A DNA stretch of 64,000 bases from Spodoptera frugiperda. Its lineage: Eukaryota > Arthropoda > Insecta > Lepidoptera > Noctuidae. The position numbers were made by a program, and so were the translations under genes. The notes beneath the pieces are model-generated. The model worked only from the letters and a program-made list of their open reading frames with translations, had not been told where the DNA came from and did not search any database. The DNA is taken from assembly GCF_023101765.2 (NCBI RefSeq), contig NC_064217.1:11567788-11631787 (forward strand), given 5' to 3'. This document shows, in pieces, positions 12,966 to 25,700 of the stretch. Position 1 is the first letter of the stretch. Each line of letters opens with the position of its first letter.

Positions 12966-15900
12966 ATGGGTCTACCTCAGCTGCAGACATGTTGCTTCAT
13001 CTTCGACCTAAAGACTGGCTGCATCATCATGGGCAGCATCAATGCGGTGAGTTTGCTATTCATTTTATATCAGGCGCCTTTGGAATTAGTTAAGTTTGCT
13101 ATTCATTTTATATCAGGCGCCTTTGGAATTGGTTAAGTTTGCTATTCATTTTATATCAGGCGCCTTTGGAATTGGTTAAGTTTGCTATTCATTTTATATC
13201 AGGCGCCTTTGGAATTGGTTAAGTTTGCTATTCATTTTATATCAGGCGCCTTTGGAATTGGTTAAGTTTGCTATTCATTTTATATCAGGCACCTTTGGAA
13301 TTGGTTAAGTTTGCTATTCATTTTATATCAGGCGCCTTTGGAATTGGTTAAGTTTGCTATTCATTTTATATCAGGCGCCTTTGGAATTGGTTAAGTTTGA
13401 ATTGGTTAAGTTTGCTATTCATTTTATATCAGGTGGAATTGGTTAAGTTTGCTATTCATTTTATATCAGGCGCCTTTGGAATTGGTTAAGTTTGCTATTC
13501 ATTTTATATCAGGCGCCTTTGGAATTGGTTAAGTTTGCTATTCATTTTATATCAGGCGCCTTTGGAATTAGTTAAGTTTGCTATTCATTTTATATCAGGC
13601 GCCTTTGGAATTGGTTAAGCAAATGGGAGATACCTTTAATGTTTAGCCTAGTGTTTGGTTGTCTGGTTTTCTGTTTGCAAGGTCAAAACTAATTGTATTA
13701 AGGACAAGTTAGAGACTAGACTAGACTAGAATAATATAATAGCTTAGGAAAACGAAATGAAAGTCATAAAGTGGGAACATCAGTTAGTATCCTGAAAGAT
13801 TGGTTTCCCATAAATGCAATACATCTTTCAAACATTAATTTGAATGATTCTATACCAAATGATAACTTGTCACTGAGAGAAATGTACAAATATTTAGTGA
13901 CTATCTTCCACACTTTCACAGTTTCTATCGTTCACGCTTCTTGCCCTGATGATCGTGTTAGCAGCAGAAGTGGGGGCTATAGACGTAGAGGTGATGTACG
14001 CCGGTGACGTGGAGATGCAGGCTGGCATCACGGGGCTGTATGCCATGACCATCATCCTGGTGTTCATGTTCCTCGTCAAGTTCATATTCGATATCGTCTT
14101 CGTTTATGGAGTTTCTACGGTGAGATTGTTATTTATTTTTCGACTAAAACCTTTTAGTGTATAGTGGGAGAAACCTTTAAAAACACCTACTAAATTAACT
14201 AAAACTATCACAGTTTACTCAAGTAAATTAATGGAGAAAAGTTGAGCATGAGCAGCGTGTGCAGGCACGCCAACATCGTGCAATCTACTCTAGTAGTGGA
14301 GCGGCGCTGATTTTTTTTAATTAATTAAAAAAATACCCTTTATCTCTGATCAGTACGGTTCTGGAACCACCACATTGTTACTGTACTCAAAACACCTACA
14401 ACTCCGTTCGTATTGAAAACGTATACTGTTTCGGGTAAACAGTATACCTATGGCTTGTAAACAAGACACAAGTAAGATATATACTGATTAGCATATAGCT
14501 CCTTAACAACTGGTACAATCAGACGAAATTTTATTGTTACAATGTTACGTATGTACCTACATTGAGTCAGCCAGACCCTTTCTATTCTATTTTCTATACT
14601 TTATTTTCTATTCTATTCTATTCTTTAAAATTCAAAATTAGTATATTTATCTACAATTTATACAACGTGTAACAAAAAGAGGTATACATATCAATTGCGC
14701 GGTTTCTAGATAACATAACAAACGATACGGGAAGGGTTTTTTAAACTCATGTTTTCATGGTACCAAGTTATGAATTTTTCCAATCGCGCCGCCGCGCGAA
14801 TCAAAATTAGGTAGACAGGTACTACGCGATTAAATTGACAGAAGAAATGTTTCATAAGTAATATCAGCGAGTGATCCCTGTAGCGTTGTGACACGTTTGT
14901 ATGATTTAAAATCAAGAACGATGCGATTCCAAGTATTTGGTACAAATTTTTTTAAACGTATTTTAAGCTGAAACTTTGTGTAGAGATTCTATTCAACCTG
15001 TATTCATCAGGGCTTCTTGATGTATATGGGTATTTTGTTACACGTTGTATACGACAGGATTAACTATAAAGCCACTAACATTACGGTGTCTTACGTGTCC
15101 AGGAGCGGCCAGTGATCATCAAGGCGTACATGATCATGTGGATCGTGTTCTTCCTGCTGTCCATGTTCATCTTCTTCCTCAACGCCCCCAACATCAGTGT
15201 CGGCACCATCTGCACCGAAGTCATTTATATTGGTAACTTATCTGTCTATACTATATACTAATATTATAAAGCTGAAGAGTTTGTTTGTTTGATTGTTTGT
15301 TTGTTTGAACGCGCTAATCTCCGGAACTACTGGTCCGAATTGAATAATTCTTTTTGTGTTGGATAGGGCATTTATCGAGAAAGGCTATAGGCTATAAAAC
15401 ATCACGCTGTGACCAATAGAAGCCGAGCAGAGCGGGTGAAACCGCGTGGAAGTAGCTAGTCTATTATAACGATACTAACGACCCGCCTCAGCTTCGCATA
15501 GGTGCAAACCTTCCTTTTGAATCACCCTATCTATTTAAAAAACCGCATCAAAATCCGTTGCGTAGTTTTAAAGGTTTAAGCATACAAAGGGACAGAGAAA
15601 GCGACTTTGTTTTATACTATGTAGTGATACTTTATTTATTTACAATACTTTATTACCAACGGCAAATACCAATGTGACATTTTCCAAAGTATATGTACTT
15701 TCTAAGATTGTTTAGACACCACTGATAAAGGTAAACATCGAGAGGAAACCTGGGCTTATAGTTTCTAATTATAAATTTGAAATCGCCAACCCGCATTGAG
15801 CAAGCGTGGTGAATAATGTTCAAACCTTCTCCATGTGAGAAGTAGCTTTTGGTCAGCAATGGCCACTTATAGGCTGTTGATGTGACTTTATTTATTCATT

Positions 15901-17066
15901 CTTTTTCACATAATAGTGAATGGCGGATTTATTGCCTTAAGGCAACTCGGACAGTTTATTAATTAGTTTTGTGATAAAACTCCTATGCGCAGTAATAGAC
16001 GCCTACAAGATTTTGCGTCTAAAAACCTTACATTGCATTGCATTGCTATAAAAATCTAGCAGGCGCAGATTATAAGTTTGAATGACGTTGTAGATACTTA
16101 TTAGGAAAATTAATTTACGATTCTCTTGTTTTTGATATGAATATACTAACAAATGATTTTAGGGAACTTTAGAGAACTAGAAAAATTAAATTATTTACTT
16201 TTCTTTGCTTAAAAACTTCTACAGATTATATTATTAATAGGTATACAGCAGTGCTGTATTAGTTGTCTTATTTTATGATATAAGCCGGTAAACGAGCAGG
16301 CGAATCACCTGATGGTAAACAATCAGCGCCGCCCGTGCACCAGAGGCGTTACAAGTGCATTACCGGATTTTTGGAGATTAAGAATTTGAGGGTTGTTGGA
16401 AAATCGGGGATTAGGAGGATTTTGGAAAATAACACTAAAGGCAGGATTGCTAATGGTGGGTCATAGAAAAGTAGGTTGATATGCACATATAATAACTATT
16501 ATTTGGTTTTTAAGCTGGGTAAGGGTGAATCCACCTACCAAGTTCCTTGACCATATTTTAATTACATATGAATTGGATTAGTAATGCATTTTAATAGAAA
16601 AAAAATGTTTTATTTCATGCATAACCAGTTTCAATAAAATGTAAAAAAATATCTAAATATAAATCTTGATACAAAACTAAGCATTCTTACTGATATGAAC
16701 TATTAAATCAAACATATATTATTAGCTGAAGTGCTTGTTCAAAAATAGCCAAAGTCCCATACAAATTGGTCAATCCCCTTTAAGGATTGTTTCGGAATCA
16801 AGAATCAGGAAGATTGGAAAGGGGAGTAATTGGGCCTCCGGTAACCTGACTTAAACAACGCAAGCGTTATTTACCTACGCCAGTTTGCCGTGGTATCACT
16901 CCGAAGGAGCCGACGCCAAAGGATGGCTCTCCCACACTTACTGTCTTATTTTTCTCTACAATTAAGATATTAAGATTGCATTCATTTCATTTCAGCTCAC
17001 AACGTGTACACAATCCTGTTATGCCACAGTTTCTACAAGCAACTGAACACCAGAGAAGAAGTATAA
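12966..17066 (+). CDS. four-helix membrane protein, gene A (159 aa, 4 coding exons)
   Basis: Coding exons are 12966-13046, 13922-14119, 15103-15232 and 16996-17066 (stop TAA). All junctions are GT-AG, with phases 0, 0 and 1. The 159-residue product begins MGLPQLQTCC and carries a Cys-Cys-Phe...Gly-Cys-Ile-Ile motif before the first hydrophobic stretch. There are four likely membrane segments, near residues 18-45, 65-92, 98-120 and 125-150, and a short charged tail ending REEV. Size and layout resemble the small insect tetraspan proteins of the LAPTM4/pasiflora (DUF4728-like) group, some of which act at septate junctions; that assignment is from memory and only tentative. An AG at 12958-12959 just before the ATG suggests a non-coding 5' exon upstream. 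Intron 1 opens with a 43-bp minisatellite. Gene B lies downstream in opposite orientation and is a likely paralogue. The exon model is firm; the function is not known. Confidence 0.85.
13051..13619. repeat. 43-bp minisatellite in intron 1 of gene A, about 13 units
   Basis: A 43-bp unit is repeated head to tail about 13 times, starting four bases after the exon 1 donor GTGA. Most copies are identical or differ by one base (GGAATTGG versus GGAATTAG). One unit near 13385-13440 is rearranged: part of a unit is duplicated and the segment CGCCTTTG is missing. Each unit contains an acceptor-like TTTATATCAG followed 15 nt later by a donor-like GTTAAGT. Confidence 0.95.
15241..15459 (+). mobile_element. 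short Helitron-like element in gene A intron 3
   Basis: It starts 8 bp after the exon 3 donor, carries a GCGG/CCGC hairpin near 15432-15445 and ends with CTAG before T at 15459. The internal text (GAACGCGCTAATCTCCGGAA) is of the kind widespread in Lepidoptera. The exact left end is uncertain (15241 or 15245). Confidence 0.55.
15655..15890 (+). repeat. SINE S5, body (gene A intron 3)
   Basis: GACACCACTGATAAAGGTAA, CATTGAGCAAGCGTGGTGAA and GGCCACTTATAGGCTGTTGA. Confidence 0.65.
16275..16420 (+). repeat. repeat family S3, 5' part (gene A intron 3)
   Basis: ATATAAGCCGGTAAACGAGC to GGAAAATCGGGGATTAGGAG. Confidence 0.68.
16790..16950 (+). repeat. repeat family S3, 3' part (gene A intron 3)
   Basis: GGGCCTCCGGTAACCTGACT to GATGGCTCTCCCACACTTAC, ending 45 bp before exon 4. 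Confidence 0.68.
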
Positions 17067-17269
17067 AGAAAATATGAAGCATCAATCAATTGTTTTTTAT
17101 TCAATGTTGTAGTGACAGTAGGAATGTTCTTAAGGCTGACTATTTAACCTTTTTACTGCCATTTCGATGATAAAACGAGTTTTGCTTCATTCATGAATAG
17201 CCATAACACAAAGTGAGTTACAAGTCCTTTTGGGCAAACGGGTTTTAAGGGGATTTAAGCTCTAACAAC

Positions 17270-17455
17270 CTCATGTCCTAATACTCAAACGCTACTCAAT
17301 TTTAAGAAGCTCTCAAAACTAGTTCTGTCCCTATCAATTCTTTTTTCTTTTCGATATAAACTAAACGAAAAAAAAGAGACAGCACGATATTTAAGTACAA
17401 CTTAAAATTGAGTAGCATTTCAGTATTCGGGAGTCACTCTCACACTGCAAAACTA
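17270..17455. mobile_element. foldback MITE, family L
   Basis: ATACTCAAACGCTACTCAAT at the left is mirrored by ATTGAGTAGCATTTCAGTAT at the right. A second copy is at 50700-50822. Confidence 0.65.
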
Positions 17456-17659
17456 CGCTAGCGTTGTGTCATAGCCTGTTTTCTATGAAACTGTTTATCT
17501 ATACCTACTCCAGTTAAATTAACTCGTTCCAACATGAAGTATGACTTTCCTATGTGAAAAATACGTTTAATAGGTACATCATGCCATAAACGATTGCCAA
17601 AAATCTGTGCCAAAATTAATGTCAAATTAGTAAGCTTTAAGTATTTTAATTTTACCTAC

Positions 17660-17816
17660 GGTAAAACGGGGTGAATAGTATTCGAGGGGTGAATAGATAC
17701 AGAAGAGGGGTGAATAAATGTTTTTTTTTTGAGGGGGAGGGGTGCATAAATGTTGGGAAAATGTTTTAACTTCTATTTACCCCTTTCCTGTATCTATTCA
17801 CCCCTTTTTCCGTTAC
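17660..17816. mobile_element. foldback element rich in GGGGTGAATAG
   Basis: The left arm repeats GGGGTGAATA three times and the right arm repeats the complement TATTCACCCC, so the element folds on itself. A single arm is at 41472-41540. Confidence 0.65.
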
Positions 17817-18049
17817 CTAATGCTATTTTAAATTAACATTTGTAAATAAAACATATGATAAGAATTTATATATGAAACATTCATCATTTATTCAATTCGT
17901 TAGTTGTTGTTATCACATATATTATGTCTATATAAAAAATATAAATACTGTTGAAAAATTAACATTTGTTTTTTTACCCCTTATCTTTTCTTTAGAGCAA
18001 TAAAACACATTATGTCGTCATTTGTTTTCTTACCAGCATTCCAGAGAGA

Positions 18050-18310
18050 CAATTTGGAGGGCTTAGTATGAGTTACTTTTACGTTTAACGCAATCGAAAT
18101 GAGACCGCGTTCAACGCTCTTATTGGCCGGTTCCAATGAACCAACTAATCAATACCCTTAGTACGAGTTTGCTTAATGTTGTACGAAAACGAAACGAGAG
18201 TTCATCCGGTGCTCTGATTGGCCGGTGCGTATAAACCAACCAATCAGAGCGCCGAACGCGGTATCGTTCCGAACTCGTTAATCGTAAAACAAACTCATAC
18301 TGAGCCCTCA
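18050..18310. mobile_element. foldback MITE, family F, tandem or double copy
   Basis: Inverted arms of the GAGTTTGCTTTACGTT type with internal GCGCTCTGATTGGCCGG and its inverse CCAATCAGAGCGCC. Two units appear to lie side by side. Confidence 0.65.
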
Positions 18311-18534
18311 GTACTTTAGGATTGGGAACTTAGTAGGTATAACTCTTTATAGAATTACAATTATAAACATTGGACATTTATTAATAGTAATAAAAACATT
18401 ATAAAACACATTTTAATATACTCAAGTAAGTAGTTAGTTGCTTATTTTAAATTTTAGGTAGGCATCTATATTTCAATGAGTAAATACAAAATCAATAATA
18501 ATTAGAAAATAATAAAACTTAATTATTTAATACC

Positions 18535-18930
18535 GTACCTACGGAGAAACCTCTTATGACTTAATTTATTAAACCACATATTTGTTACCTTCTTGGCTAA
18601 CTAAAATATGGGAAATATGCCCAGTAGTTAAGCCAAAAAGCACGAAAACTCTTTGAGTTAATTTGAACACTCTTTACAAATACGGCATTATAACAGCAGC
18701 GCCGCGTGTCCGTCATTCCTAGACAACCTACAACATTAGCTCTTCTATGGTCAAGGAAAATAAAGGTGAACCCACAGAATTCAATACTTGATTAATTTCA
18801 TTATATATTTTGTTTTAACTTTCGGTTTACATTGAAATATTTGGTTCTGTTATGCTCGTGTGGACGAGTACTACTTGTTGTTTCATTTAAATCATATATG
18901 AGTGATCTCCATACTGTATAATATTTCAGA
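18535..18930. repeat. unclassified 390-bp dispersed repeat, copy 1
   Basis: Aligns over its length with 50280-50695 (shared blocks GAAACCTCTTATGACTTAAT, CTAGACAACCTACAACATTA). No inverted ends, tail or ORF seen. Confidence 0.65.
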
Positions 18931-19259
18931 TCATTTTGTTTTTATTCAATAACAACTTAACAACAGTTCGATACTTAATTATTAAACACAAATACATAAA
19001 AATAGCCTCTACATTCATTATGTTAAAACCTTAATAAACAAACATTGAATTTATATTTGTACTGTATGTAAGCCCTTATGAAATTTTCACTGAATTTCTT
19101 ATGAGGTCAATTTTACATACACAAACATACATAACTTACCTATCATGCGGATTTCAGGTCGTACGCGGATCTCTTAGGAGTTCTCTCTGTTTATATAACG
19201 AAAAATAACAAGATCGACGGATCGAACATAAAATATTACAATTTATCTCCCTTACTCCA

Positions 19260-19440
19260 CGTAACGTTTTGACGAGGAACTCGACTAGTTTCAAGCCATG
19301 CTAGAGGCTCATATTCATGAGCAGCATTACGCGACACACGACGCGGCGATTGTCGCACTGCTACTGGCCTCTAGCATGGCTTGAAACTAGTCGAGTTCCT
19401 CGTCAAAACGTTACGTGAGTAAGCCGATAACATAATAATT
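19260..19440. mobile_element. palindromic MITE, family P
   Basis: Two arms carrying TTGACGAGGAACTCGACTAG and CAAGCCATGCTAGAGGC face each other around ACACGACGCGGCGA. The right end reads GTGAGTAAGCCGATAACATA. Further copies are at 1625-1755 and 53334-53546. Confidence 0.8.
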
Positions 19441-19786
19441 AATTTAGTATGTCTCACGAAAGTTACAATAAAATCATAATTTATCTCCCGTTTAGAATCC
19501 TACGAAAGTTTATAATCTTCCTATTAGGTTGATAAACTTACGGATCTTGTTATTTTCCGGTGACATATACATATACATATATTGCAAACTTTATAGGTAC
19601 AATTAATTAAATGTTTGTGTAAATATTTTCCTGCCTAAACATGGATGAACATAATTATAAAAACCGCAGAGTGGCAAAATCACGTAAGTATCAAAATATC
19701 ATTTTTATGTTATAATTAATGCGCTAGTCATTTGTAATTTTTGGATATTCATTTAGTTTTATAGGAAAACTAAAATTATTTTATTT

Positions 19787-22700
19787 TTATAAACTATCTA
19801 GATTGTCATCAAAGTAATCGGCCAGGAGATCTTCGTCGTCTGCCCGTTGATTGAAACTGAAGTCTTTGCCCTTGTTCATAAGGTCGTAAGCTGTGTAAAT
19901 CACCACCAGGAAATGTATGTGGAGAACTGCAAGAAAAAAAATATAGATTTTAATAAAAAAAATTTTAATGAATTTTCATATTATTGTCGTGAATCTCGGT
20001 GGAATGGTTGCAAGTGTGACTGCCGAGCGAAAGGTCTCAGAATTGACAACCGTGTCGGCCAAACTATTATTACGTTTCTTATCGTTTTTTTCCTAAAACA
20101 CCATTTAGCTTGGAACCAGTATAATAGTAGTAGCAGTATAATAATATATAGCAATAGTCATATAAACATGAGATTCATAACATAACTCGGGATAGGATGG
20201 GAAATTATATTATGTCGAATGTACCCAGTTACTATTATAATATTACACATATCTGGTTACAAAACATGCTTGATATTTTGTATATAGTTGATATAATTAT
20301 GTAGGTATAGATATGTAGTAGTATTGTCTTGAAGGTCACTTAAGGTAAGCGTCCACATACACATCGCACGCATCGCGTCGGCTGGATACATTTTTCAGAC
20401 TGTGTCCACCGTATCGTCAGCGATCGGATTGCCGACGTGAATATCAGCAGTTGGATTGCCGATGCCCCTTTCATTCGGTTTTTTGTAGTGATCGTACATG
20501 CGGAAAGTGTGTGTGAGAAACTGAGAATAAAGGCAAGCTATGATTAGTAGTTAGTTATTGCTTGTTTATTACCAATAGATTAAGAACAAGGAAAACAATA
20601 TTGAAAATGTCGAGGCGCATCCATTGATCAGCGTTCCGTATGTATGTATGTAGGTATTATCGATAAGCAGTCCGTACAGTGAGGATGGGGAGCAGTGCAC
20701 GCTGTTGTATGCGTTCTTAAACAAGGCAAACTAAAAAATCCGTTACGTGCGATGCATTCGATGCGTGCGATGCGGGCCTGTGGACGCTTACCTTTAAGCG
20801 TCATATTACAATCAAATGTCATGTCAATCAACTCATTTTTCAATATCCTCCCTGATATTATGATGACGAAGCATCTTGGCACTCTGTCACTAGGTAAATG
20901 TGGAGTACTGGCACAGAGATTTATTTATATTAAGCTAGTTTATAATACACTGCCTCGTTAGTCGAGTGGGCGCAACTGCGACTGCCGGACAAAGGGTCTC
21001 GGGTTCAATTCGAAGGTTGAGCAAAGTATTAAGGTGCGTTGGGGTAAGATCGGCGCAGGGGTAAGAACGTACAAATCAAATATCTCACTTATTTGGCTAT
21101 ATTTTTTAATGCTGATCACATTGCGTGGAACGTCATTAAATTCCGCTCCGTCCCGCGGAGACCACCACTCGCTCCGGTCAACACGGAGTGAGATATTTGA
21201 TTTGTACGTTCTTACCCCTTTGCCGATCTTACCCCTACGCACCTTACTGGGCTGTTTTTGATAATTCGAAAATTTCTCAATAGTAGCACGGAGTAGGATT
21301 ATGTCAAAGTCAAAGCATTTATTTCAATTAATCCTAAATAAGGCACTTTTGAAACGTCAAATTGAATTGTCCGTCAGTCCGTCTGTAAGTGAAGCTAGGC
21401 GCTCGTTCCAAAGTGTTGCTTCGAATGGAGAAGAACGAGCAAGAAACTCCATATATGTCATTAGGCTCACCACCTATTACATAGGACTTATAACATAAAT
21501 GGTGAAAAGTGAGTGTACATTGTACAGTGGCATTACGTGCCTTAATGTGCACCACTGTCTATTCCTTCAGGGATAAAAGACGGGACATTGTGGTAATTGT
21601 TAATACCTAATACATATTATTTGTGATATTTGGGACCCATCTTCTATCAAAATAATGTTTGGGTTCTACTCACAGGACCATGCGAATAGGATGAAGGAGA
21701 GTTTCCAGCTCTCTAAGCTCTGCAGCAGTACGAGGAGAGCGCTCAGCATACTGATGATGTTCATCATGGTACCGAATAGGAAGTGGCTCAGCACGAAGTT
21801 GGCATTGTTCTGGAAAAATAAACAATTCTCTTACTCATCTATTACCAGCTTCTGCCAGTGGCTTCAGCTACCTGCATGTTTACCTCCGTAAAAATTACCC
21901 CAATATGATCTCTATACTTAATAGAGATTATGATGAATTGATGACTATTTTTTTATTTTAATGTCCGTCTTATAGATATTTTAAAATATTAGACCCGTAA
22001 GTATTTTTCATTTTCTTACGGAAAAAAAAATTTTTTTTCGAAGATAATATATCGATTTGAAATGTCGCGTGAATTCACTTCTAGTTACGTTTTATACGTA
22101 GAAATGACGTATTTGCTCCCACTACTAAAGTTTGATTCGTAATATCTAAGTATCATTTATCTGAAATGATAAAATAACAAATACGTGTCTAATATTCTTT
22201 CATTGCCTAACTGGTGGACTGAATAGATTTGTAATGTTTATACCCCGTCATTATCCCTAGTATATGTATGTGTGGGAAGTGGAATCTTGCAACTCAATTT
22301 GAAGCAGATATTTTCAACCGATTACGCTGACTTTTTTTTTCATACAGATTGCATGACCATGCTTATTTAAAAACTAAAACGACATACCCTGAGGATGCCC
22401 AAAATCAGCAGGATGGAGAACATCATCCATAATAAAGAAATGATGACGGTGATGGACAGGATGATGTGGACTGACGAGGAGTTCAGGTAGAGGCCCAGGT
22501 ACTTGGCGAAGTGCACGCTCTCTTCCGTGACCTCCTTCTTATGCACCCCTATCTCCAGAATGAAGAACAGCGTAGACATCGAAAACAGGATTATAGAGAG
22601 AATCTGAAAATAAAAAATGGTTGTTGAAACATTAATTGGTTTAAAAAAAATTGGGCTGGTTTTAGCGTGGGACTATACAGGACTTAAATTCTTTTTAAGC

Positions 22701-25700
22701 ACCCCATTTTGGTAGTTACTGGTTAATTTTAATTCTTTTTCTTCTCCTCTAATAATACCTTCTGTTACGTTGCGGGAGCCAAGACAGTCATTCATGTCCC
22801 AGTATCGCGCCGGACTTAAGTGTTCCGGTGTTTTCATGGTTGTATCTACTGTAGATCCTGGCTTACAGGAGTTTCAGCGGTATGGGAGGTTATGGCGGGC
22901 TAGCCCCAATAAAAAAGTTACTGTTTATATATATTACATATAGACCTTTTCTTTAGTAAAATTAAAAGAATTAGTGGTCGCCTAGTGGTCGAAATTCGAC
23001 CATATACGATTTAATTTACAATACCACTTAACATACGTTCAAGGATAATTTTTATTTAACGAATTACTATTAGTTTTGTAAAATTCAAATCAATATATTC
23101 CGACGCATCATGAACAGGAAAACTCTATTCATATGAGACGTGAAAATATCATCGCAATGTCTGTCGATTTTGACGTTTTGTCAAATACAATCAGATACTA
23201 TGCATGGTAGTGTGTGTAATGTTTTATTTATTGATTTAATGTACTTAATAAGCATTATTTTTGAAAAATATTAGCGTTCTGCACTTCTCCTATACATAAA
23301 CTATAAGTGTACCAAATTTTCGTAAAAAGGGGTCCAAAGTTTTTGCATCACGTATTAATATACAGATTTCACCACAATCATCACGGTTATTGTTAGAACA
23401 TGTGTCTAGCTAATTTATCGTATTTGATCTACATCTACAGCTTATCGAAACTTGCATTATATTAAGCAAGCAAAAATTCTAAATGCACACACTTTTTTAA
23501 ACGTGGTAAAGATATTTTCTGTTCTGGCAACTCAGCAAACTCGTTAACTGGCAATACTGCACAATGGACGTTCCTATGGGTATTTCCCGACTTCTCTGTT
23601 TCAGTAAATAAGTTAATTAAGTACACAAAAAACCAATTTATTATGGTCTCGCTTTGTATGATATTTTCTTACATTGAACGGTCACTTTATACTAGAAAAG
23701 GGTAAGTAGGTATATGATAAGTTATATTACGTCATAGTACAATTATATAGTACAATATGTATGTGAAAAAGAGATCGTATTATACATAATATATTTTTAA
23801 GCAAAGAGTGTTTCCTATTGTGTGTATAATGTAATGTATGGGAATGAATATTTCCCATGAGGTAAAAATACTAAAAATTACATACTATTATGTATTATGC
23901 AGATTATTAGTACTTCGTAAATATATGTATAAATCAATGTATTTTAAAATGTGTTTTTGTGTTTTGTCTGGAATTGTGCCAAGTATATGGCAATAGGCTC
24001 ACCACCTATTACATGGGACTTAAAACACAAATGTTGAAAAGTGGGTGTACATTGTATAACGGCATTACGTGCCGTAATGTATATAGTACAGTGTACACCT
24101 CTGCCTACCCCTTCGGGGATCTGCTTCGGCACGAATGGGCCGGGTCGACCGGAGTGATACCACGGCCTCACCCAAAACCAACGTGAAACAACGCTTGCGT
24201 TGTGTGAGTGAGTTTACCGGAGGCCCAATTCCCGCCTTCCCAATCCCCAATTCCCCAACAACCCTTAAATTCCTAACCCCCAAAAAGCCGGCAACGCACT
24301 TGTAACGCCTCTGGTGTTTCAATGGACGGCGGTGATTGCTTTCTATCAGGTGATACGTCTGCTCGTATGGGTCAAACACAAAAAGTGAACATTACAAAAT
24401 ATTTATAATAAAACTTCACTATTTTTTACAAAATGTTGTATTTATTTAAAGTTCCATATTAGTATTCTTACAATAATATCACTAGAGATCAGTCTTGGAT
24501 ATTTTAGGAAAAAAACACGTTTTTTGTTTTTTTATGTCTACAGAAGAGATTGTGTTTTTCACAGAAGGGAACAAAATGTGACTTTATTATAATCAAATTA
24601 ATAAGGTCAAGAATAGAAAAAAAAACGTACGAAAAAAATCGACGTATCCTAATGTGTATTAGAAGCTTCAGAGTCGTCTGAATAGATTCTTTTCTTCTGG
24701 GGTTTATTCATCTGGTTAAATATTTCGATAGAAAGATCTGGTGTCAGTCTATCGGAAAGTCCTGGTGAATGTGGCTCAGTCGAAGCGTCAGGTGTGGCTG
24801 GAGCTATTTCAAAATCACGCTCAGATAAGGAGCCTGATGATCCCGATCTTTCGAGGCAATCAGGTGGCAAATTTTACGAGGATGAATCAGGAGTGCCTAT
24901 CGTTTTAGATGTGCTAGGCATTATTGAATCCCTAATATGGTTTATTTGTATTCGACCCATTTCATAATGTGGACATACTTGGTGAGGGGGACACACCAAA
25001 CAACTTAATCGTCTCGCGTGGATAATTCCTGGGTTTTTGACACTCCATGTTAGCTGATGAATACCAAACGTTCCTTTAAAAGGTCGTGTAGTGCTGCTGT
25101 CAATAATTTGTTGAATTTCAGGAACTAGGGATTCATTGATTCGATAAACTTCAATCCCTTTACAATTGTTTTCTAAGCATAACATTATCTCGTCCAAACT
25201 TGCCACATCATGGCCTCTTGCGACGTGGTTATCACAAGTTCTTTTTATGCAACCACCCACTCCATCAGGTGCACCTTTGCCGTGACCACGTTCGCTATAG
25301 TGCCAAATAATGGAATCTACGTTAAACTCTTTGCTTAGATACGTTACGATAATAATAATACATTAGCATTTATATAATAAATTATTTAACCTTCCTATAC
25401 TCGCGCATTGGTCTGTGAGACCGACGAAACGTTTTTTCAATTTTTTTGTTTGTTTTTGGTAACCCCAGCGACTCCATTTTTTTAGTAGCTGCCGGATTCG
25501 TTGCCAACTTCATTTTAGTGCACGCAGTGCGTTTGTGCGAAACGCACATGTTGGTGTGTTTGGCGCCAATCGGTCCGTCAGACCGACGCGAGTATAGGCG
25601 TAACTTTTATCGTCAGTATAAAAGTAGTATAAGATTGTTACTGTGAAGCTGATAACCAAGTGAATCTGTGATTTACATATCTTATAGCTATTGTTTTTTA

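Larger units (their letters stand above)
17067..19786. other. intergenic space between convergent genes A and B
   Basis: Holds foldback elements L, the GGGGTGAATAG element, F and P and an unclassified 390-bp repeat. Both 3' UTRs must end here; no polyadenylation signal stands out at a convincing distance. Confidence 0.55.

Noticed and set aside
13051..13619. CRISPR array
   Set aside because: The units are head-to-tail without unique spacers, in an intron of an animal gene; it is a minisatellite.
20948..21015. tRNA gene
   Set aside because: The box A/B-like text is the head of SINE S1; the acceptor stem does not close and the same head recurs with a SINE body.
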